The notes under the pieces were generated by a model that was not told the origin of the DNA, did not search any database, and was given only the letters and a program-made list of their open reading frames with translations. A DNA stretch of 64,000 bases from CAWVSB01 sp036960375 (GTDB lineage: Bacteria > Pseudomonadota > Gammaproteobacteria > Pseudomonadales > CAWVSB01), in contig JBALVY010000005.1 of NCBI GenBank assembly GCA_036960375.1, positions 124,001 through 188,000 on the forward strand. The letters are read 5' to 3'. Every line of letters starts with the position of its first letter. Positions within the stretch are counted from its first letter, which is position 1. Shown piece by piece: positions 53,794 through 62,007 of this stretch. The position numbers and the translations under genes were made by a program.

Positions 53794-54177
53794 ATGGCAT
53801 ATAGCGATAAAGTATTGGATCACTACGAAAACCCTCGCAATGTAGGGCGTCTTGACGAAAAGTCAGAAAATGTCGGTACCGGAATGGTTGGTGCTCCGGC
53901 CTGTGGTGACGTCATGCGTCTGCAAATTAGCGTTGACGATGATGGCATTATAGAAGATGCCAAGTTCAAGACCTATGGCTGTGGTTCAGCTATAGCGTCC
54001 AGTTCCCTGCTGACGGAGTGGGTAAAGGGCAAAACCCTTGATGAAGCTCGGTTGATAAAAAATACCGATATTGCTGAGGAATTAGCTCTTCCTCCTGTTA
54101 AAATTCATTGCTCGGTGCTTGCGGAAGATGCGATTAAAGCGGCAATTGATGATCTGAAAAGCAAGCGCAATAGCTAG
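53794..54177 (+). CDS. iscU: Fe-S cluster scaffold IscU
   Basis: 127 residues. The three cluster ligands and Asp are present: GAPACGDVMRLQI, YGCGSAIASSSLLTEW and HCSVLAEDAI. The LPPVK motif, recognised by HscA, is in ELALPPVKIHC. It builds [2Fe-2S] clusters with IscS and releases them via HscA/HscB. Confidence 0.98.
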   Translation: MAYSDKVLDHYENPRNVGRLDEKSENVGTGMVGAPACGDVMRLQISVDDDGIIEDAKFKTYGCGSAIASSSLLTEWVKGKTLDEARLIKNTDIAEELALPPVKIHCSVLAEDAIKAAIDDLKSKRNS

Positions 54178-54195
54178 AATATTTAAGGAGCTGTA

Positions 54196-54519
54196 ATGGC
54201 AATCTCCCTGACTGAGGCTGCAGCAGAGCATGTTGAGCAGCAATTGGCGCAACGTGGTAGTGGCCAGGGTATTCGAGTAGGTATTAAAACAACGGGTTGT
54301 TCAGGTATGGCCTACGTACTTGAGTTTGTCGATGCGCCGGAAACCGAAGATTCAATTTTCGAGGACTTCGGGGTACAGGTATTTGTTGATCCCAAGAGCC
54401 TGGTCTACATTGATGGCACGATAATGGATTTCATTCGCGAAGGGCTCAATGAAGGATTTCGTTTTCGCAATCCTAATGTCACTGGCGAATGCGGTTGCGG
54501 AGAGAGTTTTCAGGTTTAG
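54196..54519 (+). CDS. iscA: Iron-sulfur carrier IscA
   Basis: A-type carrier of 107 residues. The three conserved cysteines are in KTTGCSGMAYVLEF and GECGCGESFQV. It passes clusters to target apoproteins. It lies between iscU and hscB in the standard order. Confidence 0.97.
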   Translation: MAISLTEAAAEHVEQQLAQRGSGQGIRVGIKTTGCSGMAYVLEFVDAPETEDSIFEDFGVQVFVDPKSLVYIDGTIMDFIREGLNEGFRFRNPNVTGECGCGESFQV

Positions 54520-54537
54520 ACCTGAGAGCCTTACCGA

Positions 54538-55062
54538 GTGGATATTTCGACTAACTATTTTGATTTGTTTGGATTGCCTGTGGCCTATCAGGTTGATTCG
54601 CAGGCTTTGATGGTGGCATATCGCAATTTGCAGCGACATATTCACCCTGATCGTTATGCCAGTCAATCCGAGAGAGATCAGCGTATTGCCATGCAATATG
54701 CTTCATATACTAATCAGGCACTGGAGGCCTTGCGCTCTCCGGTCGGTCGAGCCAAGTATTTGTTAGAATTAGCGGGCGAAACCTCCAAAGAAGATAATCT
54801 TGGCAGTGATCCGGTTTTTTTGATGGAGCAAATGGAGCTGCGCGAAGAGCTTAGCAGTTTAGGTGGCGAGAGGCAGTCCGTAGCTGTGCTCGAGCACTTT
54901 ATCCATGCGCGTAGACAAGATCTACAAGCACTGGAACAGCATTTTGGTTTGCTTTACGAAGCAAAAGATTTTGATACAGCCCGTAAAATCATCAGTAAAA
55001 TGCAGTTTATACTCAAGTTGATCTCCCAGGCTGAAGATATGGAAGACGACGTACTGATTTAA
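54538..55062 (+). CDS. hscB: Co-chaperone HscB
   Basis: 174 residues: J domain (about 1-75) with NYFDLFGLPVAYQVD and the HPD motif in RHIHPDRYA, then a C-terminal helical bundle that binds IscU. It stimulates HscA ATPase and delivers IscU. The start is GTG. Confidence 0.96.
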   Translation: MDISTNYFDLFGLPVAYQVDSQALMVAYRNLQRHIHPDRYASQSERDQRIAMQYASYTNQALEALRSPVGRAKYLLELAGETSKEDNLGSDPVFLMEQMELREELSSLGGERQSVAVLEHFIHARRQDLQALEQHFGLLYEAKDFDTARKIISKMQFILKLISQAEDMEDDVLI

Positions 55063-55085
55063 TTTACGGGGTTCGGATATCCTTC

Positions 55086-56951
55086 ATGGCATTACTTCAA
55101 ATTTCAGAACCGGGTCAATCACCTGAGCCCCACCAGCGTAAAATCGCGGTAGGCATTGATCTGGGTACCACCAATTCGCTTGTTGCTACCACGCGGGGTG
55201 CGAGCGTTGAGACGCTGCCCGATGCCAGCGGCGAACATTTACTTTCCTCTGTTGTGCATTATGGCGAAAACGGTATTACCGTTGGCAAAGTCGCTCGTGA
55301 TCAGGCTGTATCAGACCCTCTAAATACCATTTTTTCGGTTAAACGTCTTATGGGTCGAGGTATTGATGACGTCAAACGACTTGGCCAGGACTTACCTTAT
55401 AATTTTGTCGCCGCCAGCGGCGGTATGCCAAAAATCCAGACCCGAATGGGTGATGAAAGCCCTGTGGCCATTTCTGCTGAAATTCTTAAAGTGCTTAAGG
55501 TGAGAGCCGAGCTAAGCCTGGATGCCGAGATAGATGGTGCGGTGATTACCGTGCCTGCGTATTTTGATGACGCCCAGCGTCAGGCGACAAAAGATGCGGC
55601 GGCCGTGGCAGGGTTGCATGTTTTACGTCTGCTTAATGAGCCCACTGCGGCTGCAGTGGCCTACGGTTTGGATACAGCGGCAGAAGGCATTACCGCCGTT
55701 TATGACCTGGGCGGTGGCACTTTCGATATTTCAATACTGCGGCTTACCCGTGGCGTCTTTGAAGTATTGTCTACTGGCGGTGATTCCGCCTTGGGCGGCG
55801 ATGATTTCGACCATGCAATAGCGGAATGGATAGTCAGCCAGGCCGGTGGCCCCGCAGTGCTTAATCATTCCCTGCAGCGCAAGCTGCTGTTGCTTGCGCG
55901 GCAAGTAAAAGAACAATTAACCGATGTTGACTCCGTTAGTGTTGAGGTTGAAGAGCTTGATTGGAAAGGCGTATTAACTCGCGATCAATTTGAACATCTT
56001 GCAGGGCCTATCATTGCTAGTACCGTTAAAGCTTGTCGTCGGGCCCTGAGAGATGCGGATGTTCAGGCCGGTGACATTGACGACATTGTGCTGGTGGGTG
56101 GTTCCACTCGCGTGCCGCTGGTCAGGCAGAAAGTAGAGCAACTATTTGGCAAAACGCCTTTGGCTAATATTGATCCTGATAGGGTCGTCGCTATTGGTGC
56201 CGCTTCGCAGGCGGAGGTATTGGTTGGAAACAAATCGGGTGATGATCTCCTGTTATTGGACGTTATTCCTCTTTCGTTGGGTCTGGAAACCATGGGTGGT
56301 TTGGTCGAAAAAGTGATTCATCGCAATACCACGATACCGGTGGCAATGGCGCAGGAGTTTACCACCTTTAAAGATGGTCAGACAGCTATGGCTATTCATG
56401 TTGTGCAGGGGGAGCGTGAGTTGGTTGATGACTGTCGCTCCTTGGCGCGTTTTGAATTGCGCGGTATCCCACCGATGGTTGCTGGCAACGCGCGTATTCG
56501 AGTCGTGTTTCAGGTGGATGCGGATGGCCTGCTTAATGTCTCTGCGACCGAGGTATCTACCGGGGCTCAGGCAAGTATTCAAGTCAAACCTTCTTACGGA
56601 CTGAGTGATCAGGACGTCGCTGAAATGATTAAGTCCTCTTTTCAGTACGCCGGAGAGGACAAGGAGGCGAGAGCATTAGCTGAGCAAAAATTGGAGGCCG
56701 AGCGTTTGCTTGAGGGGCTTTCTGCCGCACTGGAACAGGACGGTGAGTGTCTGTTGAGTGAAGAAGAGAGAGCGCTGCTGCAAGAAGGTATGGCGCGACT
56801 GCAGGATCTTAAAGGCAGAGGCACAACCGCGGAAATCACCCAGGGCGTTGAGATTCTGGGCAGGGCAAGCGAAGAGTTCGCCCAGCGACGCATGGATGTG
56901 AGTATTAATCGTGCCCTTACAGGGCAAAATATTGAAGAACTTGAGGAGTAA
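55086..56951 (+). CDS. hscA: Fe-S assembly chaperone HscA
   Basis: Hsp70-type chaperone, 621 residues. ATPase domain with VGIDLGTTNSLVATT, VPAYFDDAQRQATKDAA, NEPTAAAVAYGLD, YDLGGGTFDISIL and LVGGSTRVPLVRQ; substrate domain from about 390; shorter C-terminus than DnaK. Specific for the LPPVK loop of IscU. It lies 23 bases after hscB, with fdx three bases behind. Confidence 0.97.
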   Translation: MALLQISEPGQSPEPHQRKIAVGIDLGTTNSLVATTRGASVETLPDASGEHLLSSVVHYGENGITVGKVARDQAVSDPLNTIFSVKRLMGRGIDDVKRLGQDLPYNFVAASGGMPKIQTRMGDESPVAISAEILKVLKVRAELSLDAEIDGAVITVPAYFDDAQRQATKDAAAVAGLHVLRLLNEPTAAAVAYGLDTAAEGITAVYDLGGGTFDISILRLTRGVFEVLSTGGDSALGGDDFDHAIAEWIVSQAGGPAVLNHSLQRKLLLLARQVKEQLTDVDSVSVEVEELDWKGVLTRDQFEHLAGPIIASTVKACRRALRDADVQAGDIDDIVLVGGSTRVPLVRQKVEQLFGKTPLANIDPDRVVAIGAASQAEVLVGNKSGDDLLLLDVIPLSLGLETMGGLVEKVIHRNTTIPVAMAQEFTTFKDGQTAMAIHVVQGERELVDDCRSLARFELRGIPPMVAGNARIRVVFQVDADGLLNVSATEVSTGAQASIQVKPSYGLSDQDVAEMIKSSFQYAGEDKEARALAEQKLEAERLLEGLSAALEQDGECLLSEEERALLQEGMARLQDLKGRGTTAEITQGVEILGRASEEFAQRRMDVSINRALTGQNIEELEE

Positions 56952-56954
56952 TAA

Positions 56955-57296
56955 GTGCCCCAAATAGTGGTATTGCCCCATCATGAGCTCTGTCCGGAGG
57001 GCGCGGTAATTGAGGCTGAGTCTGGAGAAAGCGTGTGTCGAAACTTACTGCGCAACGGTGTAGATATTGAGCATGCCTGCGAGATGTCGTGTGCGTGCAC
57101 GACCTGTCATATCGTGGTCCGGGAGGGGTATAATTCTTTGGCTGAGGCGGATGAGCTGGAAGATGATTACCTGGATAAGGCCTGGGGGCTTGAGCCCGAA
57201 TCTCGCCTGAGTTGCCAGGCGATTGTTACAGACAGTGACCTGGTTATCGAAATCCCCAAATACACCATCAATATGGTGTCTGAGCACAAACGTTAA
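56955..57296 (+). CDS. fdx: Isc-type [2Fe-2S] ferredoxin
   Basis: 113 residues, adrenodoxin type. Four cluster cysteines in CEMSCACTTCH and SRLSCQAIV. GTG start, three bases after the hscA stop. Gives electrons for cluster assembly on IscU. Confidence 0.96.
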   Translation: MPQIVVLPHHELCPEGAVIEAESGESVCRNLLRNGVDIEHACEMSCACTTCHIVVREGYNSLAEADELEDDYLDKAWGLEPESRLSCQAIVTDSDLVIEIPKYTINMVSEHKR

Positions 57297-57305
57297 GGTG
57301 ATCAA

Positions 57306-57500
57306 ATGCAGTGGACGGATGTTTACGATATAGCCGCAGATTTAACAGAACTACATCCCGATGTAGACCCTCAGTACGTTCGGTTTACCGACCTAAGGGA
57401 TTGGGTTCTAGCTATTAATGGCTTTGAGGGCGATCCAGAACGCTGTGGTGAGAAGATACTGGAGGCCATTCAGGCAGCCTGGATTGATGAGTTGAACTGA
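57306..57500 (+). CDS. iscX: Fe-S assembly protein IscX
   Basis: 64 residues, the usual size. WTDVYDIAADLTELHPDVDPQYVRFTDL and the C-terminal AIQAAWIDE are the family signature. Small acidic protein that binds IscS and iron and modulates the rate of assembly. Last gene of the operon; a terminator follows. Confidence 0.96.
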   Translation: MQWTDVYDIAADLTELHPDVDPQYVRFTDLRDWVLAINGFEGDPERCGEKILEAIQAAWIDELN

Positions 57501-57522
57501 TTTACTGGGTTTTTCTTGTTTT

Positions 57523-57557
57523 GCCGCTTGGCTGGTTTTGGCTAAGTGGCTCTTTTT
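57523..57557 (+). terminator. Terminator of the isc operon
   Basis: A 10-base-pair stem (two G-T pairs), GCCGCTTGGC with GCTAAGTGGC, loop TGGTTTTG, followed by TCTTTTT. Confidence 0.85.
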
Positions 57558-57583
57558 ACATGGTTTTTCTGGCATAAACAACG

Positions 57584-57589
57584 TATAAT
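57584..57589 (+). promoter_or_regulatory. Candidate ndk -10 element
   Basis: A perfect TATAAT 65 bases before the ndk ATG, followed by a GC-rich TTGCGCGC stretch. No good -35 is at the right distance (TTTACA lies 23 bases upstream). Confidence 0.5.
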
Positions 57590-57653
57590 TTGCGCGCTAT
57601 TTTCCTGTGGGTCTCGGCCCTTAATGATTAACTGTTTTATGGAGATTACCCGC

Positions 57654-58079
57654 ATGGCGGTCGAACGTACCCTGTCAATTATCAAGCCTGATGCTGTAGC
57701 AAAGAACATCATTGGTAAAATTTACTCACGCTTTGAAAGCAATGGCCTGACAATTGTTGCTGCCAAGCTTCAGCAACTGTCTCGCACCCAAGCCGAAGGC
57801 TTTTATGCTGAGCACAACGGTCGTCCGTTTTTTAACGATTTAGTGGCCTTTATGACTTCTGGACCGGTAGTTGTTCAGGTTCTTGAGGGAGAAGGCGCGG
57901 TACTTAAAAATCGTGACCTTATGGGCGCTACCAACCCAGCAGAGGCCGCAGAAGGTACTATTCGTGCGGATTTTGCTTCTTCAATCGACGCCAATGCTGT
58001 TCACGGCTCCGATTCTACTGACTCAGCGGCGCGCGAGATCGCTTATTTCTTCTCTGCCGAAGATATCTGCAGTCGTTAG
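57654..58079 (+). CDS. ndk: Nucleoside diphosphate kinase
   Basis: 141 residues, typical. MAVERTLSIIKPDAVAKNIIG at the N-terminus; the active-site His is about residue 117 in NAVHGSDSTDSA. Balances NTP pools. ATG 57654 has GGAG nine bases upstream and is preferred over the long upstream frame. First gene of the run ndk-rlmN-pilW-rodZ-ispG-hisS-yfgM, identical in order to Pseudomonas. Confidence 0.98.
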   Translation: MAVERTLSIIKPDAVAKNIIGKIYSRFESNGLTIVAAKLQQLSRTQAEGFYAEHNGRPFFNDLVAFMTSGPVVVQVLEGEGAVLKNRDLMGATNPAEAAEGTIRADFASSIDANAVHGSDSTDSAAREIAYFFSAEDICSR

Positions 58080-58089
58080 GTGATAAAAA

Positions 58090-59265
58090 ATGGCTGATAT
58101 GCAAGCAGATACTGATCATTTCGTCTCAGAGAAAGTGACCGCTGAGAGCAAGGTCAATGTGCTTGGCATGACGCAAGCGCGATTAAAGGCTTTTCTCGCT
58201 GAGCATGGGGAGAAACCTTTTCGCGCCAATCAAATTATGAAATGGGTGCACCTGCGTGGTGTGACCGATTTTAATGAAATGTCGGACCTGGCCAAACCCT
58301 TACGTATCAAATTATCTGAAATAGCCGAAATTCGTCCTCCCGAAGTGGTGAGTGAACATGATTCGGTAGATGGTACGCGCAAGTGGATTGTGCGGGTTGA
58401 TGGCGGTGGTCTTATCGAGACGGTGTATATTCCCGAAAAGGCTCGAGGTACGCTGTGTGTATCGTCCCAGGTGGGTTGCATCCTGGATTGCAGTTTTTGT
58501 TCGACCGGCAAGCAGGGTTTTCAAAGCGACCTGAGTTGTGCCGAGATTATCGGTCAGGTGTGGCTGGCACGTAAAAGTCTGAATTCCTTTTTGGGTGGTG
58601 ATGGCCGTGTCGTGACCAATGTAGTCTTTATGGGTATGGGCGAGCCATTACTCAATTACAACAACGTGATGGACGCCTGTCATTTGATGATGGATGACTG
58701 TGGTTACGGTATTTCAAAGCGCAGAGTAACCCTATCCACCTCAGGTGTGGTGCCTGCATTGGAAAAAATGGCGGGCCAGACTCATGTGTCTCTGGCTATA
58801 TCCTTGCATGCTTCTAATGATGAATTACGTAACGAGCTGGTGCCGATAAACCGCAAGTATCCTATCAAACGCTTGTTGGAGGCCGTCCACAAGTATATGG
58901 ACAGTCTGCCAGACCGGCGTCGAGTAGTGACCATTGAATATACCCTGATCAAGGGTGTAAACGACTCAGATGATCAAGCTCGTGAGTTGATAAATGTATT
59001 AAAAGATACCCCGTGTAAAATTAACATTATTCCCTTTAACCCCTTTCCCTTGTCGTCTTATGAAAGGCCGAGTAACAACAGAATTGACCGTTTTCAAAAA
59101 ATTGTATTTGAAGCGGGTTATATAGTGACCGTACGAACCACACGTGGTGAGGATATCGATGCGGCCTGCGGCCAGTTAGTCGGCCAGGTAGCGGATAAAA
59201 CTCGGCGTAGCGAACGATATCAACAAAAGCACGCAGCGGACGTGATACGCTTGGTTTCACTATAA
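58090..59265 (+). CDS. rlmN: Dual-specificity 23S rRNA/tRNA (adenine-2-C)-methyltransferase RlmN
   Basis: Radical-SAM enzyme of 391 residues that makes m2A2503 in 23S rRNA and m2A37 in some tRNAs. The cluster motif is CILDCSFCSTGKQG (CxxxCxxC), and the mechanistic Cys residues occur in RRVTLSTSGVVPAL-side and TRGEDIDAACGQL. LEAD: VNVLGMTQARLKAFLAEHGEKPFRANQIMKW. The first 20 residues are poorly conserved and the start may be slightly later. Confidence 0.97.
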   Translation: MADMQADTDHFVSEKVTAESKVNVLGMTQARLKAFLAEHGEKPFRANQIMKWVHLRGVTDFNEMSDLAKPLRIKLSEIAEIRPPEVVSEHDSVDGTRKWIVRVDGGGLIETVYIPEKARGTLCVSSQVGCILDCSFCSTGKQGFQSDLSCAEIIGQVWLARKSLNSFLGGDGRVVTNVVFMGMGEPLLNYNNVMDACHLMMDDCGYGISKRRVTLSTSGVVPALEKMAGQTHVSLAISLHASNDELRNELVPINRKYPIKRLLEAVHKYMDSLPDRRRVVTIEYTLIKGVNDSDDQARELINVLKDTPCKINIIPFNPFPLSSYERPSNNRIDRFQKIVFEAGYIVTVRTTRGEDIDAACGQLVGQVADKTRRSERYQQKHAADVIRLVSL

Positions 59266-59285
59266 GGGTTAAGGGAGCACAAGAT

Positions 59286-60083
59286 ATGTCGACAGGTGGT
59301 ATGAAACATACAAAAGGGCTAATAGCCTTGTTTTTGATGGTTTTTCTGGCAGCTTGCGTTACCACTACCACCAATGAGAGAGGCTATAGCGACAAAATAA
59401 ATGACGAGCAGGCCGTCCAGTCTTCAGTGACTGCGGCAAGAGAATACCTTAGCAGGGGAGACTCTGATAATGCTCTGAGACATTTGCGCGTAGCCCTGGA
59501 TACCGGCGGTGATCAGTATGCTGAGGTCCATAGTGTCATGGCCTATGCTTTTGAGATCCGAATGGATTTTGATCAGGCCGACGTGCATTATCGTGAAGCG
59601 ATAGAGATAGATCCCGAGTTAAGTTCAGCCCGTAATAATTATGGTGTATTTCTTTACAAGCAAGGGCGTTACGACGAGGCTCGTAGTCAATTTGAAGTGG
59701 TTACCGCAGACCTGCTTTATGAGCGGCGTGCTGCGTCCTTTATGAGTTTGGGTTTGTGTGAGCTCAAATTAGATAATGTGACTGGCGCTGAATACGCTTT
59801 TGAGCGTTCTTTGGCACTGGATCGTGGTTATCCTGCTCCGATGCTGGAGTTGGCTGATATATATATCGCTCAGAATAGCGTTGTGAAAGCTGAACGTTTT
59901 TATAATGCCTATCGAGCTGAAGTGTCGCGGCAGAATCCCCGCGGCCTGTTAATTGGTATAAAAATAGCTCTTAAGTCAAGTGATAAAGACGCCTTGGCCA
60001 GCTATACGCTAGCGCTGAAGAACCTGTACCCGGAGTCAGATGAGTATAAAGAGTACGTCAGTGAATACAGCAGCGAATCCTGA
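59286..60083 (+). CDS. pilW: Type IV pilus biogenesis/stability lipoprotein PilW (PilF)
   Basis: 265 residues. Lipoprotein signal with lipobox LAAC (about residues 18-21), then TPR repeats through about 35-220. In Pseudomonas PilF is the outer-membrane pilotin for the PilQ secretin. A second ATG at 59301 would give a shorter leader. Its 3' end overlaps rodZ by 44 bases. No other pilus genes are in the window. Confidence 0.9.
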   Translation: MSTGGMKHTKGLIALFLMVFLAACVTTTTNERGYSDKINDEQAVQSSVTAAREYLSRGDSDNALRHLRVALDTGGDQYAEVHSVMAYAFEIRMDFDQADVHYREAIEIDPELSSARNNYGVFLYKQGRYDEARSQFEVVTADLLYERRAASFMSLGLCELKLDNVTGAEYAFERSLALDRGYPAPMLELADIYIAQNSVVKAERFYNAYRAEVSRQNPRGLLIGIKIALKSSDKDALASYTLALKNLYPESDEYKEYVSEYSSES

Positions 60084-60852
60084 GCAAGAGGCTCTGTCTG
60101 ATACGCCCAGGCAGCGAGTTGGAAAGGCGTTATTGGCCGGTCGAGAGAAAGCCGATTTAAGTCCGGCCCAGCTGGCCGACGAGCTGAGAATGCCTCACGA
60201 GTATATTTCTGAGTTAGAAAGCGGTAATTACCAGTCCATTAGGAGCCTAATGTTTGCTCGTGGCTATATTCGTTCTTGTGCCCAGCGCCTCAATTTGGAC
60301 ACTGACGGTTTATTAGTGCAACTTGAACAACCGGAAGTGATTGTTCAAATCCACAGTAGCGTTGGCAAGCCCCGTTTTCCGGTGAAGATGAAATGGCAGG
60401 CTGCGGTCGTAGTATTATCACTGCTGATAGGGCTGCTGGTATTTACTGTGATAAAAAGCAGCGAAGATCAGGATTCTACTATCCCCACTGACGAGTCGCT
60501 AAGCACCCAAATTGATGATGAGATGGCGGCCATAGCGATGGATGATCCTGGTCTGCTGCCTTTTGGTCAGGATGAGATGGAGACCGGTGATATTCAGCTT
60601 GCACCGATTGGAGACGATTTATTATTGCGCTTTACCGGTGATTGCTGGGTTGAAGTTCAAGATAGAGCACAAAGAATACTCATCGCCGATAATAAAATGG
60701 CAGGCGATGAAGTCTTGCTCAGCGGTGAGCCTCCTTATCGCTTGGTTATTGGTGATGTCGCGATGGTAGAGGTATTTTTTGGTGGCAAATTGGTGCTTTT
60801 GAAAGGAACGGAAAACAACTCCGCCAAAGTCACAATAGGGGCGGAATCCTGA
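60040..60852 (+). CDS. rodZ: Cytoskeletal/cell-shape protein RodZ
   Basis: 270 residues. N-terminal helix-turn-helix (about 22-90, VGKALLAGREKADLSPAQLADELRM, YISELESGNYQSI), one membrane helix (about 115-137), and a C-terminal periplasmic DUF4115 domain (about 190-270, LLRFTGDCWVEVQD, GEPPYRLVIGDVAMVEVFFGGK). RodZ links MreB to the membrane. ATG 60040 with GGAG four bases upstream is used; a GTG at 60061 with AAAGAG is an alternative that shortens the overlap with pilW. Confidence 0.93.
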   Translation: MSIKSTSVNTAANPEQEALSDTPRQRVGKALLAGREKADLSPAQLADELRMPHEYISELESGNYQSIRSLMFARGYIRSCAQRLNLDTDGLLVQLEQPEVIVQIHSSVGKPRFPVKMKWQAAVVVLSLLIGLLVFTVIKSSEDQDSTIPTDESLSTQIDDEMAAIAMDDPGLLPFGQDEMETGDIQLAPIGDDLLLRFTGDCWVEVQDRAQRILIADNKMAGDEVLLSGEPPYRLVIGDVAMVEVFFGGKLVLLKGTENNSAKVTIGAES

Positions 60853-61976
60853 TGCATGATGAATCACCCATCAAACGTCGAGTATCTCGCCAGATAATGG
60901 TGGGTAATGTACCGGTGGGAGGTGATGCTCCGATTAGCGTACAAAGTATGACCAATACCGAAACCTGTGATGTGGCTGCTACGGTGGCACAGATAAATCG
61001 TATTGCTGATGCGGGTGCCGATATAGTTAGAGTATCTGTGCCTAGTATGGATGCTGCTGAAGCCTTTGGTAAAATTCGTCAGCAGGTCAATGTGCCGCTG
61101 GTAGCGGACATCCACTTTGACCATAAAATTGCTTTGCGCGTGGCCCAGCTAGGTGTTGACTGTCTGCGAATTAATCCCGGTAATATCGGCCGCGAAGACC
61201 GGGTTCGGGAAGTGATTGATTGTGCCCGAGATAATAATATTCCGATTCGTATTGGGGTGAATGCGGGCTCTCTTGAGAAAGACTTACAGCGTAAGTACGG
61301 AGAACCGACACCCGAGGCATTGGTAGAGTCCGCCATGCGTCATATCGATATTCTCGACAGGCTGGATTTTCAGCAATACAAACTCAGCCTCAAGGCTTCC
61401 GGCGTATTTATGGCGGTGGCGGCTTATCGGCAAATTGCCAGTCAGATCGACCAGCCCTTGCATCTGGGTATAACAGAGGCGGGTGGTTTACGTGGTGGTA
61501 CGGTTAAATCATCCGTTGGTCTGGGCATGCTGTTATACGATGGTATAGGCGATACCATACGTATTTCTTTGGCGGCTGACCCGGTTGAAGAGGTGAAGGT
61601 AGGCTTTGATATTCTAAAGAGTCTCAAGTTGCGCAGCCGCGGGATAAATTTTATTGCCTGTCCCAGTTGCTCCAGGCAAAACTTCGACGTTATTAAAACG
61701 ATGAATGATTTGGAAATTCGTCTGGAGGATATCCGCACACCACTGGACGTGGCTGTGATTGGTTGTATCGTCAATGGGCCAGGCGAGGCTCGCGAAGCCC
61801 ATGTTGGACTGACCGGCGCAAGCCCGAGTAATCTGATTTACGTGAGTGGCAAGCCACACCACAAGATTGCTAATGAAGGTCTGGTCGATGAGCTGGAGAG
61901 AGTTATTCGCCAGCGTGCCGACGAGTTTGATGCGGCTAAAGCAAAAAAAGATAAAGACATTATTGCCCAGGCTTAG
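60852..61976 (+). CDS. ispG: 4-hydroxy-3-methylbut-2-en-1-yl diphosphate synthase
   Basis: 374 residues. MEP isoprenoid pathway; a [4Fe-4S] enzyme. RQIMVGNVPVGGDAPISVQSMTNT, GADIVRVSVPS, ADIHFDH, LRINPGNIG, LGITEAGG, and cluster cysteines in FIACPSCSRQ and GCIVNGPGEA. The ATG overlaps the rodZ stop (TGATG). It depends on the Isc system encoded just upstream. Confidence 0.97.
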   Translation: MHDESPIKRRVSRQIMVGNVPVGGDAPISVQSMTNTETCDVAATVAQINRIADAGADIVRVSVPSMDAAEAFGKIRQQVNVPLVADIHFDHKIALRVAQLGVDCLRINPGNIGREDRVREVIDCARDNNIPIRIGVNAGSLEKDLQRKYGEPTPEALVESAMRHIDILDRLDFQQYKLSLKASGVFMAVAAYRQIASQIDQPLHLGITEAGGLRGGTVKSSVGLGMLLYDGIGDTIRISLAADPVEEVKVGFDILKSLKLRSRGINFIACPSCSRQNFDVIKTMNDLEIRLEDIRTPLDVAVIGCIVNGPGEAREAHVGLTGASPSNLIYVSGKPHHKIANEGLVDELERVIRQRADEFDAAKAKKDKDIIAQA

Positions 61977-62007
61977 CCGGGCTATTCGAATATAAGGAAT
62001 ATGGGAC

